Shown piece by piece: positions 1 to 8,037 of a stretch of 64,000 nt of DNA. A program made the translations under genes and the position numbers. Origin of the DNA: Streptomyces sp. GSL17-111 (lineage in GTDB: Bacteria; Actinomycetota; Actinomycetes; Streptomycetales; Streptomycetaceae). Positions within the stretch are counted from its first letter, which is position 1. Every line of letters begins with the position of its first letter. Below the pieces are notes generated by a model that had not been told where the DNA came from, searched no databases, and saw only the letters and a program-made list of their open reading frames with translations. The stretch lies in contig NZ_JBAJNS010000001.1 of assembly GCF_037911585.1 (NCBI RefSeq), positions 872,001 to 936,000 on the forward strand, in the 5' to 3' direction.

Positions 1-387
1 GGCCACCTCCCCCGCCGCGTCCAGGGCGTCCAGACAGTGCCCGTACAGCGTCTCGTCCTCCGCTCCGGCCGCCACCTCGACCAACGCGGCGCACAACTCC
101 GCCAACAGGCCGCCGAGAGCGCCGAGAGCGCGGCGCGGGTCGCGGACTTCGGTGAGGCGCGCGGCCCGGATCTCGGCGGGGCAACCGGGGAGGCACCGCA
201 GGCGGACCCCCGCCTCGGCGAGGGCACCGGCCGCCGCCCGGGCCTGGGGCGGGCCACTGCCCGCCAGCAGCCGCCCCACGGCCTGAGCGAGCGCCTGGAC
301 CTGCCACGCCTCCACCACGATCTGCGCGCCGTCCCCGCACCGGGTGAGCGCCGACCGACTGGCACCGACGAGCCGTACCGCATCCAT
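1..387 (-). CDS. DUF6099-like hypothetical protein (3' end outside window)
   Basis: The frame opens at an ATG at 387 on the reverse strand and stays open for 129 codons to the window edge, so the C-terminus is missing. A GAGAGG ribosome-binding site lies 4 bases upstream of the ATG. The product starts MDAVRLVGASRSALTR, is rich in Ala, Leu and Glu, and shows no signal peptide or membrane segment. From memory it resembles the DUF6099 family of small Streptomyces proteins of unknown function; this is recognition, not a search. No function can be given. The downstream neighbour on the same strand is the MazG-like gene at 533-880, separated by about 145 bases. Confidence 0.6.
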   Translation of the reverse strand, partial: MDAVRLVGASRSALTRCGDGAQIVVEAWQVQALAQAVGRLLAGSGPPQARAAAGALAEAGVRLRCLPGCPAEIRAARLTEVRDPRRALGALGGLLAELCAALVEVAAGAEDETLYGHCLDALDAAGEVA

Positions 388-532
388 CTGTCCTCTCCGT
401 GAGCCCTCGCAGCGTCGAGCGTCACCACGTGACGCGTCGCCGGAACCCACCGTGACGGCTGCGCGGCAGGCTCGCCAGGACCCTCGGGAATCTGTGGATT
501 ACTGGGCGGTTGTGGACAACTCAGCCACCCGA

Positions 533-880
533 TCAGGGCCTCTCGGGCTCGGGCACGGGGAAGCGCTGCTCGTTCCGCTCGATCTTGGCGTCGAGGGCTT
601 CGAGCGCGTCCACTCCGAGCACCTCGCAGAACTGCAGCAGGTAGGCCAGCACGTCGGCGACCTCATCGCGCACCCGGGCCGCCTGCTCGGGCCGTTCCAT
701 CACCGCCGCCGACTGCTCAGGTGTGAGCCACTGGAAGATCTCCACGAGCTCGCCCGCCTCGACGCTGAGTGCGGCGGCCAGGTTCTTCGGGTTGTGGTAC
801 CGCCCCCAGTCGCGGGCGGCGGCGAACTCGGCCAGTCGCCGCTGCCGCGCCGCGAGATCGCGGCCGTTCTCGGTGCTCAT
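533..880 (-). CDS. MazG-like nucleotide pyrophosphohydrolase
   Basis: This 115-residue protein is a single-domain all-alpha NTP pyrophosphohydrolase of the MazG/RS21-C6 (dCTPase) type. Such enzymes hydrolyse (d)NTPs to NMP and pyrophosphate in the cytosol and cleanse nucleotide pools. The metal-binding signature is visible as E41-x2-E44 (in EAGELVE) and E73-x2-D76 (in DEVADV), matching the EExxE...ExxD pattern. The length fits the short family members rather than two-domain MazG. The start is the ATG at 880. It lies between genes of unrelated function, so the context does not narrow the substrate. Confidence 0.85.
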   Translation of the reverse strand: MSTENGRDLAARQRRLAEFAAARDWGRYHNPKNLAAALSVEAGELVEIFQWLTPEQSAAVMERPEQAARVRDEVADVLAYLLQFCEVLGVDALEALDAKIERNEQRFPVPEPERP

Positions 881-947
881 GCCCCCGGTCTACCACCCGC
901 GCCCCCGCGCCCCTTCGGCCGGCCCGCCCCCGCTCCGCACCCGCCGG

Positions 948-1352
948 TCAGCGGTCGCTGACCTCCGTCCCCAGCGGGGTGACGAGGAAGACGTCCGTGT
1001 TGATCCGGTGCATGCCCCCGCCCAGTCCGAAGACCGTTCCGCTGGCGAAGTCCAGTACCCGCCGTGCCACGTCGGGCTCGGCCGCGCTGAGGTCCAGCAG
1101 GACGGGGTCCCCCGCGATCACGTACTCGGCCACGTCGCGGGCGTCCGCGAAGATCTGCACACGGAGCACGACGAACTGCCGCGCCGCGTCGACCGGTCCG
1201 GCGGGATGGCCGGACTCCGACCCGTTCTCCTCCGCCAGGGCGGGGAGTTGCGGCACGGTCGCCCAGGAACCCCACTCGTAGCCACCACGCAGCGGAACGA
1301 CCTCGGCCAGGCCCTCCCACTCCTCCTCCGGGGCGTCACTCGGTATCCGCAT
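948..1352 (-). CDS. SepF-family protein (cell division paralog)
   Basis: The 134-residue product carries a SepF domain from about residue 58 to the end, recognisable from DPVLLDLS, RRVLDFASGTVFGL and DVFLVTPLG. SepF proteins bind FtsZ and tether it to the membrane. The canonical actinobacterial SepF starts with an amphipathic membrane helix and a linker and sits in the dcw cluster next to ftsZ. This one is shorter, has an acidic N-terminus, and is not near ftsZ. Streptomyces encodes additional SepF-like paralogs, and this is most likely one of those. Whether it acts in sporulation septation or elsewhere cannot be read from the sequence. Confidence 0.8.
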   Translation of the reverse strand: MRIPSDAPEEEWEGLAEVVPLRGGYEWGSWATVPQLPALAEENGSESGHPAGPVDAARQFVVLRVQIFADARDVAEYVIAGDPVLLDLSAAEPDVARRVLDFASGTVFGLGGGMHRINTDVFLVTPLGTEVSDR

Positions 1353-1429
1353 TCCGCGAGTGTAGGAAAAACCCGCCCGATCCCGCGGAGATCACCTTCG
1401 TGTCGCACCCGTGAGCACGGGACGTCCCG

Positions 1430-2086
1430 TCACGGACCGCACCCGGACTCCGGGTACAACACGCGTTCCACGCGCCGCCGCATCCCCCCGGCGGGGTCCC
1501 CGGCGGGCGTGGGCGCCGCCGCGACCAGGGCGTTGGCCACGTCCCTCAGTTTGACGTTGGCGTGCTGCGAGTGACACCGCAGCACCTGGAAGGCGGCGTC
1601 CGCGTCGATGCCGTACACGGCCATCAGCATGCCGCGCGCCTGGTCGACCTCTTCCTGACTGGCGCGCGCCGTCGCGATGGATCGTCCGGCCTCCGTCCGC
1701 AACTCCTTCTCGACACTCTCGGTGACATCGACGAAGAATCCGCGCAACGCCGTGACCGAGCCGTCCTCCGCGACGTCACCGTCCCCGGTCATCACCACGC
1801 GACGGACCACACCGGACGCGTCCACGATGCGGTGGTAACAGCCGAAGGGCTCGCCGTTGACGAGGCAGTGCTTGAGCGACTCGGCGGCGTACGCCCGGTC
1901 CTCCTCGTACTTGTGCGCCAGGAGGACGTCCATGGTCGGCGGTACCTCCCCCGGCCCGTAGCCGTGCACGGCGTAGATCTCGTCCGACCACCACCACCGG
2001 TCCTCCCGGACGTCGTAGCGGAAAACACCCGCCCGCTCCCCGGGGGCCCCGACCTGAAAAGCCCTCTGCGACGCCACGGACACCAT
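1430..2086 (-). CDS. PAS-ANTAR domain protein (putative RNA-binding antiterminator)
   Basis: The 218-residue product has an N-terminal PAS fold (about residues 15-125; WWWSDEIYAVHGY and GFFVDVTE are typical PAS segments) followed by an ANTAR domain (about 140-190; QARGMLMAVYGIDADAAFQVL). ANTAR domains bind paired hairpins in nascent mRNA and prevent termination; the PAS module probably senses a small ligand or redox state. There is no GAF or kinase domain. Translation may begin at the ATG at 2086 or at the adjoining GTG; a GAAGAGG element sits just upstream and slightly favours the GTG. The gene diverges from the small protein at 2346. Confidence 0.8.
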   Translation of the reverse strand: MVSVASQRAFQVGAPGERAGVFRYDVREDRWWWSDEIYAVHGYGPGEVPPTMDVLLAHKYEEDRAYAAESLKHCLVNGEPFGCYHRIVDASGVVRRVVMTGDGDVAEDGSVTALRGFFVDVTESVEKELRTEAGRSIATARASQEEVDQARGMLMAVYGIDADAAFQVLRCHSQHANVKLRDVANALVAAAPTPAGDPAGGMRRRVERVLYPESGCGP

Positions 2087-2333
2087 TCCTCTTCACCCAC
2101 CGCACGGAATCCCCGTCACTCCCGGCCATCCTGCCAGACGCGACGCGCCCCCCTGCCACCTCCATGGCACAGCCGTTCCCACGGCAATGTGCAGCAGGCC
2201 CCCTGACACACCGGCCCCCGTCCCCACGGCGTCGGCCCCGCCCGGTCGTGCGCGGAACCTGCGGAACCTGCTGTGCGCACGCTCCGCAGTGACGCAATCA
2301 CCGTAACCGCAACCACGGACAGCTACCGCCGAC

Positions 2334-2345
2334 TACGGTGGCGCC
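2334..2345 (+). promoter_or_regulatory. Possible leaderless -10 element for the gene at 2346
   Basis: A TACGGT hexamer lies exactly 6 bases before the ATG at 2346, and no purine-rich ribosome-binding site precedes that ATG (the six bases are GGCGCC). This TANNNT-N6-ATG layout is what leaderless transcripts of Streptomyces look like. No convincing -35 element is seen, so this is tentative. Confidence 0.35.
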
Positions 2346-2738
2346 ATGAGCGCCGACCAGATCAGGCCCGACGACGCATGGCCCCTGCCGCCCGCCTGGA
2401 TGTGGGCCTGCCAGGAGTGCGCGGAACGGTACCGGGCCATGAAGGACACCATGGCGGCGGTGCACGAGAGCCGCCTCACCGGTGAACCCCACGTGGACCA
2501 CGACCCGTTCGACAGCGTCGTCTCCTCACAGATCGCCCTGGCCGAGCACATGGCCGCCGACCACCCCGAACAGCTCCCCGAGTGGGACGCGGACTGCCCC
2601 ACCTGCGCGAGCCACCGCAGGGCGGTGGCGAAGGCCGCCGGTGACGAGGACGTGCGGGCCGCCACGACGCTCCGCTTCGCCGGCGAGCACCGCGCCCGGC
2701 ACGTCGTCGTCCCCCGCTCGATCGTCGAACTGTACTGA
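2346..2738 (+). CDS. Hypothetical protein with two CxxC motifs
   Basis: I do not recognise this 130-residue protein. It contains two CxxC-type pairs (CQEC near residue 22 and CPTC near residue 82), several His and acidic residues, and no signal peptide or membrane segment. The spacing could bind a zinc ion or a redox centre but does not match a family I know. Codon usage is normal for the window, with G/C in nearly every third position. The start is the ATG at 2346. It diverges from the PAS-ANTAR gene and converges on the MFS gene. Confidence 0.6.
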   Translation: MSADQIRPDDAWPLPPAWMWACQECAERYRAMKDTMAAVHESRLTGEPHVDHDPFDSVVSSQIALAEHMAADHPEQLPEWDADCPTCASHRRAVAKAAGDEDVRAATTLRFAGEHRARHVVVPRSIVELY

Positions 2739-2780
2739 CCGGCCCGGACACCGTCCGGTCACGCCGTCCGGTCACGCCGT
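2736..2780. repeat. 13-bp tandem repeat and small hairpins between convergent genes
   Basis: The 13-base unit CCGTCCGGTCACG occurs twice head to tail (2751-2763 and 2764-2776), and a third partial copy begins at 2777. The second copy contains the stop codon of the MFS gene (complement of 2772-2774). Overlapping inverted repeats, TGACCGG 2736-2742 with CCGGTCA 2755-2761 and CCGGAC 2744-2749 with GTCCGG 2753-2758, could form a weak bidirectional terminator for the two convergent genes. Confidence 0.45.
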
Positions 2781-4253
2781 CCCGGGTGCGGGGCGACGCC
2801 GGGTGCGCAGGTCGACCAGGGCGACGAGGAGGGCGAGGACGACGAAGCCCACGGAGACGCCGAGGCTGTACCGGAACGCGGCGGCCCAGTCGTCGTCCGT
2901 CGCCGCCAGGCGGGCGAAGAACACGGCGCCCGCGACGGCGATGCCCACGGCGGAACCGATGCGCTGACCGGTCTGCAGCACGCCTGCGGCGCTGCCGCCC
3001 TGCGCGGGCGGGACGGCGGCCAGGGTGAGCGTCTGGTTGGGGGCGATGACCGCGCCGCCGCCGAGACCGGCCAGCAGCAGCGGACCGGCCACGGCGAGGC
3101 CCACGGCGTGCTGCGGGACGGCCGCCACCGCGACGATCACCAGGCACAGGCCGAGGGCCACGACGGTGAGGGCGACGACGACGAGCGTGCGGCCGTAGCG
3201 GGCGACCAGGCGTCCGCTGAGCACGGCGGCGAGGGCCGAGCCGAGGGCGAAGGGCGTCACGGAGAGACCGGCCATCAGGGCGCTGTAGCCGAGACCGGCC
3301 TGGAGGTAGAGCGTGAAGACGAAGAAGATCGAGGTGAAGCCCGCGAAGTAGGCGAGCATGAGCAGCGAGCCGAGGGTGTAGGACGTGAGCCGGAAGAGGC
3401 CCAGGTCGACCAGGGGTTGGGCGCGGCGTGCGTGGCGGCGCTCCCACTGGACGAACAGGGCGAGGAAGACGAACGCCGCAGGCACGAGGAGCCACTTGCC
3501 GGGGCCGGTCCACTGCCGCTCCTGCACGAGCGGGACGAGCAGCAGGCCGACGCCCGCGCCGAGCAGGACGACGCCGAAGGGGTCGAGGTCACGGGCGCAG
3601 GGCCGGGCGGTGTCCTCGGGGCCCGGCAGGTAGCGGGCCGCGAGCACGACCGCGACCAGGCACACCGGCAGGTTGACGAAGAAGATCCAGCGCCAGCCCT
3701 GTTCGGCACCGAACGCGGCGATGATGACGCCGCCCAGGACGGGGCCGACGGCCGTGGACACGCCGATCACCGCGCTGTACATGCCGAAGGCCCGGCCGCG
3801 TTCGGCGCCCCGGAAGAGCTGCTGGATGAGCGCGGCGACCTGGGGGGCGAGGATGCCGCCCGCCAGCCCCTGGAGCAGCCGGGCCGCGACCAGCCACGCC
3901 GGGTTCGGCGCGACCCCGCACAGGGCGCTGGCCAGGGCGAAGAGCACCAGCCCGGTCATGAACAGCAGCCGCCGGCCCCGGGCGTCACCCACCCGTCCGG
4001 CGGGGACGAGGAGCAGCCCGAAGGAGAGGGCGTACCCGGCGACGATCCACTGGACGGCGCCCGCCCCGGCGTCCAGCCCGGTGCGGATCGAGGGCAGGGC
4101 GACGGTGACGATGGAGACGTCGAGGAGGGTGATGAACCCGGCCATCAGGCAGACGCCGAGGGCCTTCCAGCGGCGCGGGTCGAGCGGGTCGTCCACGCGG
4201 CTGTCGGTGGTGCGGGCGTCCGGATGGCTCACGCTTCCGCAACGTACCCGCAT
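2772..4253 (-). CDS. MFS drug exporter, DHA2 (EmrB/QacA) family
   Basis: The 493-residue integral membrane protein shows about 14 hydrophobic segments and the DHA2 hallmarks TLLDVSIVTVALPSI in the first helix, VGDARGRR in the loop after helix 2 (motif A) and the antiporter-type segment around AVIGVSTAVGPVLGG (motif C). Members export drugs or cationic compounds in exchange for protons. The true start may be the GTG at 4232 (MSHPDAR) rather than the ATG at 4253. No TetR regulator is adjacent; the divergent neighbour is tdh. The substrate cannot be predicted. Confidence 0.85.
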   Translation of the reverse strand: MRVRCGSVSHPDARTTDSRVDDPLDPRRWKALGVCLMAGFITLLDVSIVTVALPSIRTGLDAGAGAVQWIVAGYALSFGLLLVPAGRVGDARGRRLLFMTGLVLFALASALCGVAPNPAWLVAARLLQGLAGGILAPQVAALIQQLFRGAERGRAFGMYSAVIGVSTAVGPVLGGVIIAAFGAEQGWRWIFFVNLPVCLVAVVLAARYLPGPEDTARPCARDLDPFGVVLLGAGVGLLLVPLVQERQWTGPGKWLLVPAAFVFLALFVQWERRHARRAQPLVDLGLFRLTSYTLGSLLMLAYFAGFTSIFFVFTLYLQAGLGYSALMAGLSVTPFALGSALAAVLSGRLVARYGRTLVVVALTVVALGLCLVIVAVAAVPQHAVGLAVAGPLLLAGLGGGAVIAPNQTLTLAAVPPAQGGSAAGVLQTGQRIGSAVGIAVAGAVFFARLAATDDDWAAAFRYSLGVSVGFVVLALLVALVDLRTRRRPAPGTA

Positions 4254-4382
4254 CCCGGGCGTTCAGCGCGTGAAGCTGCGCTGTCGGGCCGCTTAAGAAA
4301 ACCTCGATGGACGCGGTGGGGCGCCGTCCCGCAGATTGGTGCGCGTTCGTGATCACCCCCACTTCCGGCTGGAGCCGCCCCC

Positions 4383-5411
4383 ATGAAGGCACTCGTCAAG
4401 CACCGGGCCGAGCCCGGCCTCTGGCTCATGGACGTCCCGGAGCCCGAGACCGGTCCCGGTGACGTGCTGATCCGGGTCCTGCGCACCGGGATCTGCGGGA
4501 CGGACCTGCACATCCGCTCCTGGGACGGCTGGGCGCGGCGGGCGGTGGCGACGCCCCGGGTGCTCGGGCACGAGTTCGTCGGCGAGGTCGTCTCGGTCGG
4601 GGCGGACGTGCGGGACGTGGCGGTCGGCGACCTCGTCAGCGGCGAGGGGCACCTGGTGTGCGGGACGTGCCGCAACTGCCTGGCGGGACGGCGCCACGTG
4701 TGCCGGGCGACGGTCGGGCTCGGCGTCGGCCGGGACGGGGCGTTCGCCGAGTACGTGGCGCTGCCGGCGTCGAACGTGTGGGTGCACCGCACGCGGGTGG
4801 ACCTCGACGTGGCGGCGATCTTCGACCCGTTCGGGAACGCCGTGCACACGGCGCTGACGTTCCCGGTGGTCGGTGAGGACGTGCTGATCACGGGCGCGGG
4901 GCCGATCGGCGTCATGGCGACGGCGGTCGCCCGGCACGCGGGGGCGCGCAACGTCGTGGTCACCGACGTGAGCGGGCCGCGGCTGGACCTGGCCCGCAAG
5001 GCGGGCGCGACCCTCACGGTCAACGTGGCGCACACCGGGATCGGTGAGGCGCAGCGGGAGCTGGGGCTGCGCGAGGGCTTCGACGTCGGGATGGAGATGT
5101 CCGGCCGGCCCGAGGCGCTGCGCGACATGGTCGCGAACATGACGCACGGCGGGCGGATCGCGATGCTGGGGCTGCCGGCGGAGGAGTTCGCCGTCGACTG
5201 GTCGCGGATCGTCACCTCGATGATCACGATCAAGGGCATCTACGGCCGCGAGATGTTCGAGACCTGGTACGCGATGACCGTGCTCCTGGAAGGCGGGCTC
5301 GACCTCAGCCCGGTGATCACCGGCTCGTACTCCTACCGCGACTTCGAGGCGGCCTTCGACGAGGCCGCGACCGCCCGCAGCGGCAAGATCATCCTCGACT
5401 GGACCGCCTGA
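4383..5411 (+). CDS. tdh: L-threonine 3-dehydrogenase
   Basis: This 342-residue zinc-dependent medium-chain dehydrogenase oxidises L-threonine with NAD+ to 2-amino-3-ketobutyrate in the cytosol. The catalytic zinc site is seen as [13 protein letters not shown] (C38, D41, H43) and GHEFVGEV. The structural zinc lobe has CGTCRNC followed by a fourth Cys at HVC. The NAD-binding glycine motif is GAGPIG. The length equals that of the family. The next gene, kbl, lies 22 bases downstream and cleaves the unstable product, so the two form the standard threonine degradation operon. An ATG start at 4383 follows a GGAG-type site. Confidence 0.95.
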   Translation: MKALVKHRAEPGLWLMDVPEPETGPGDVLIRVLRTGICGTDLHIRSWDGWARRAVATPRVLGHEFVGEVVSVGADVRDVAVGDLVSGEGHLVCGTCRNCLAGRRHVCRATVGLGVGRDGAFAEYVALPASNVWVHRTRVDLDVAAIFDPFGNAVHTALTFPVVGEDVLITGAGPIGVMATAVARHAGARNVVVTDVSGPRLDLARKAGATLTVNVAHTGIGEAQRELGLREGFDVGMEMSGRPEALRDMVANMTHGGRIAMLGLPAEEFAVDWSRIVTSMITIKGIYGREMFETWYAMTVLLEGGLDLSPVITGSYSYRDFEAAFDEAATARSGKIILDWTA

Positions 5412-5433
5412 CCCTCCCCAAGGAGCCTTTCCC

Positions 5434-6615
5434 ATGTACACGTCCGTCCGCGACGAGCTGCGCGCCACCCTCGACGAGATCCGCGACGCGGGCCTCCACA
5501 AGCCCGAGCGCGTCATCGGCACGCCGCAGAGCGCCACGGTCTCCGTGGCCTCGGGCGAGGTCCTGAACTTCTGCGCCAACAACTACCTCGGCCTCGCCGA
5601 CCACCCGGAGGTCGTCGCGGCGGCGAAGGAGGCGCTGGACCGCTGGGGCTACGGCATGGCGTCCGTGCGCTTCATCTGCGGCACCCAGGAGGTCCACAAG
5701 GAGCTGGAGCGGCGGCTGTCGGCGTTCCTCGGCCAGGAGGACACGATTCTGTACTCCTCCTGCTTCGACGCGAACGGCGGTGTCTTCGAGACCCTGCTCG
5801 GGCCCGAGGACGCCGTGATCTCCGACGCGCTCAACCACGCGTCGATCATCGACGGCATCCGCCTGTCCAAGGCCCGTCGGCACCGCTACGCCAACCGCGA
5901 CATGGCCGACCTGGAGAAGCAGCTGGTGCGGACGCAGGACGCGCGGCGGCGGCTCATCGTCACCGACGGCGTCTTCTCGATGGACGGCTACGTGGCGCCG
6001 CTGCCCGAGATCTGCGACCTGGCCGACCGGTACGACGCGATGGTCATGGTGGACGACTCGCACGCGGTCGGTTTCGTGGGCGCCAAGGGACGCGGCACGC
6101 CGGAGCTGCACGGCGTCATGGACCGGGTGGACCTCATCACCGGCACGCTGGGCAAGGCGCTGGGGGGCGCGTCCGGCGGGTACGTCGCGGCGCGGGCGGA
6201 GATCGTCGCGCTGCTGCGGCAGCGTTCGCGCCCCTACCTCTTCTCCAACTCGCTGGCGCCGGTGATCGCGGCCGCGTCGCTGAAGGTGCTGGACCTGCTG
6301 GAGTCGGCCGGTGACCTGCGGGAGAAGCTGGCCGCCAACACCGAACTGTTCCGCACCCGCATGACGGAGGAGGGCTTCGAACTGCTGCCCGGCGACCACG
6401 CCATCGCGCCGGTGATGATCGGGGACGCGGCGCGGGCGGCGCGAATGGCGGAGCTGCTGCTGGAACGCGGCGTGTACGTGATCGGGTTCTCCTACCCGGT
6501 GGTGCCGATGGGCCAGGCCCGCATCCGGGTGCAGCTGTCGGCGGCGCACTCCACCGCGGACGTGGAGCGGGCCGTGGCCGCCTTCACCGACGCCCGGTCC
6601 GCGATGGCCGGGTGA
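5434..6615 (+). CDS. kbl: Glycine C-acetyltransferase (2-amino-3-ketobutyrate CoA ligase)
   Basis: The 393-residue PLP enzyme converts 2-amino-3-ketobutyrate and CoA to glycine and acetyl-CoA, the second step after Tdh. Alpha-oxoamine synthase features are visible: [12 protein letters not shown] near the N-terminus, [12 protein letters not shown] (PLP-binding Asp and His), and GTLGKALGG with the Schiff-base lysine. The length matches the family. An AAGGAG ribosome-binding site precedes the ATG at 5434. The operon with tdh, followed by a LysR gene, supports inducible threonine catabolism or glycine supply. Confidence 0.95.
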   Translation: MYTSVRDELRATLDEIRDAGLHKPERVIGTPQSATVSVASGEVLNFCANNYLGLADHPEVVAAAKEALDRWGYGMASVRFICGTQEVHKELERRLSAFLGQEDTILYSSCFDANGGVFETLLGPEDAVISDALNHASIIDGIRLSKARRHRYANRDMADLEKQLVRTQDARRRLIVTDGVFSMDGYVAPLPEICDLADRYDAMVMVDDSHAVGFVGAKGRGTPELHGVMDRVDLITGTLGKALGGASGGYVAARAEIVALLRQRSRPYLFSNSLAPVIAAASLKVLDLLESAGDLREKLAANTELFRTRMTEEGFELLPGDHAIAPVMIGDAARAARMAELLLERGVYVIGFSYPVVPMGQARIRVQLSAAHSTADVERAVAAFTDARSAMAG

Positions 6616-6624
6616 CGGCCGGGT

Positions 6625-6636
6625 GACAATGGACCG
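6625..6636 (+). promoter_or_regulatory. Possible leaderless -10 element for the LysR gene
   Basis: GACAAT lies 6 bases before the GTG at 6637 (spacer GGACCG) and there is no ribosome-binding site, again the -10-N6-start layout of a leaderless transcript. The regulator could thus be transcribed separately, although it starts only 21 bases after the kbl stop and may also be read from the upstream operon. Confidence 0.35.
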
Positions 6637-7557
6637 GTGATCGATCCCCGGCGGCTGCGCATCCTGCGGGCCGCGGCGGACCACCGGACGGTGACCGCCG
6701 CGGCGGCGGCGCTGTACCTCACCCCGTCCGCCGTCTCGCAGCAGCTGGCCGCGCTGGAGCAGGAGACCGGGCACACGTTGCTGACCCGCAGCGGCAGGGG
6801 CGTGCGGTTGACGGCGGCCGGGGAGATCCTGCTGGAGCACGCGAACGCGATGCTCGCCCAGCTGGAGCGGGCCGAGGCGGAGCTCGCGGCGTACGCGGGC
6901 GGCAGCGCGGGCGAGGTGACGGTCGCGGCCTTCGCGACCGGCATCGCCGAGGTGCTGGCCCCGGCGATCGTCACGCTCGGCGTGCGGCGCCCCGGTGTCC
7001 GGGTGCGGGTGCGGGACGCCGAGGGTGACGCCTCGCTGCCGATGGTCCTCGACGGGGAGGCGGACGTCGCGCTCGCCGTCGAGTACCGGGGCGCGCCGCG
7101 CGAGGGTGACCGGCGGCTGGTCCGCGTGCCGCTGTACGCCGAGCCGTTCGACGCCGTCCTGCACGCCGGGCATCCGCTGGCGGCGGAGCCCGAGGTGGCT
7201 CTGCTGTCGCTCGCGGACAGCGACTGGATCGGCCCCTACCCGGGCAATCCGTGTCTGGACATGGTGCTGCTGGCCTGTGAGCTGGCCGGGTTCGACCCGC
7301 GGTTGCGGCACTCCTCCGACGACTTCCGGGCCGTGGTGGCCCTCGCGGGGGCGGGCGCGGGCGTGGCCCTGGTGCCCCGCTCGGCGCTGCGCGGCATGGA
7401 GGTGCGCGACGTGGTGGTGCGGCCGGTCACCGGTCCGGCCGCGTTCCGCCGCGTGTTCGCGGCCGTCCGCCGGGGCGCGGAGGACCACCCGCTGATCCGC
7501 CCGGTGCTGGACGCGCTGGGCGACGCGGCGGCGGGGCTGTCGACGCGCGAGGGCTGA
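6637..7557 (+). CDS. LysR-family transcriptional regulator
   Basis: The 306-residue product has an N-terminal winged helix-turn-helix (residues about 3-62; TVTAAAAALYLTPSAVSQQL) and a LysR effector-binding domain (about 90-295). It starts with GTG at 6637. The gene is 21 bases downstream of kbl on the same strand, so it may regulate tdh-kbl; LysR proteins more often control a divergent gene, so the target is not certain. The segment GAGAGVALVPRSAL is typical of the second effector subdomain. The co-inducer is unknown; threonine or glycine would fit the context. Confidence 0.85.
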   Translation: MIDPRRLRILRAAADHRTVTAAAAALYLTPSAVSQQLAALEQETGHTLLTRSGRGVRLTAAGEILLEHANAMLAQLERAEAELAAYAGGSAGEVTVAAFATGIAEVLAPAIVTLGVRRPGVRVRVRDAEGDASLPMVLDGEADVALAVEYRGAPREGDRRLVRVPLYAEPFDAVLHAGHPLAAEPEVALLSLADSDWIGPYPGNPCLDMVLLACELAGFDPRLRHSSDDFRAVVALAGAGAGVALVPRSALRGMEVRDVVVRPVTGPAAFRRVFAAVRRGAEDHPLIRPVLDALGDAAAGLSTREG

Positions 7558-7686
7558 GGCCCGGCGCGGACGGTCGCCCGCTCCTGGGGGGAATCGCCCG
7601 TTTCGCAGGTATGGGGACGTCCCGGCGGGGTACCGGGCGGCGATGACGGTCGTCGCCCGTACACGTCGTGGAGGCGGAGCTGAGAC

Positions 7687-8037
7687 ATGGCGGAGTTCGC
7701 GCACCTGGGACTGATGCTGGTGCTGGTCGTCGGCGGTGTCGCGGGGCTGCGCGTCCTGCACCGGCTGACGGCCGTGCGGGCCGCCGCGCTGGTGACCGGG
7801 CCGTTCTCCTGCGGCGGCGCACCGGCGGAGCACGCGTGGTCCCGGTTCCATGCCCGCTGGTACGCGCTGACGCTGGTCTTCCTGGCCTTCGACGTCGAGA
7901 TGCTGTTCATGTACCCGTGGGCGGTCGTGGTGGCCGAGGTGGGGACGGCGGCCGTGGTGGAGATGTTCGCGTTCCTCGGCCTGCTGATGTGCGGTGTGCT
8001 CTACGCCCGCCGAGAAGGTGTCCTCGCGTGGGCGTGA
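7687..8037 (+). CDS. nuoA2: NADH-quinone oxidoreductase subunit A-like (second nuo cluster)
   Basis: The 116-residue membrane protein has three hydrophobic helices and the NuoA core RFHARWYALTLVFLAFDVEM, in which the Asp and Glu of FDVEMLF are conserved in complex I. NuoA holds the hinge region between membrane and peripheral arms. It opens a same-strand operon continuing to nuoN at 15673. The start at 7687 follows GGAGGCGGAG. This is the second, reduced cluster and not the full 14-gene nuo operon of the genus. Confidence 0.9.
   Translation: MAEFAHLGLMLVLVVGGVAGLRVLHRLTAVRAAALVTGPFSCGGAPAEHAWSRFHARWYALTLVFLAFDVEMLFMYPWAVVVAEVGTAAVVEMFAFLGLLMCGVLYARREGVLAWA

Noticed and set aside
37..402. Forward open frame at the left edge
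   Set aside because: The reverse frame 387-1 has better codon bias, a ribosome-binding site and a recognisable family-like N-terminus.
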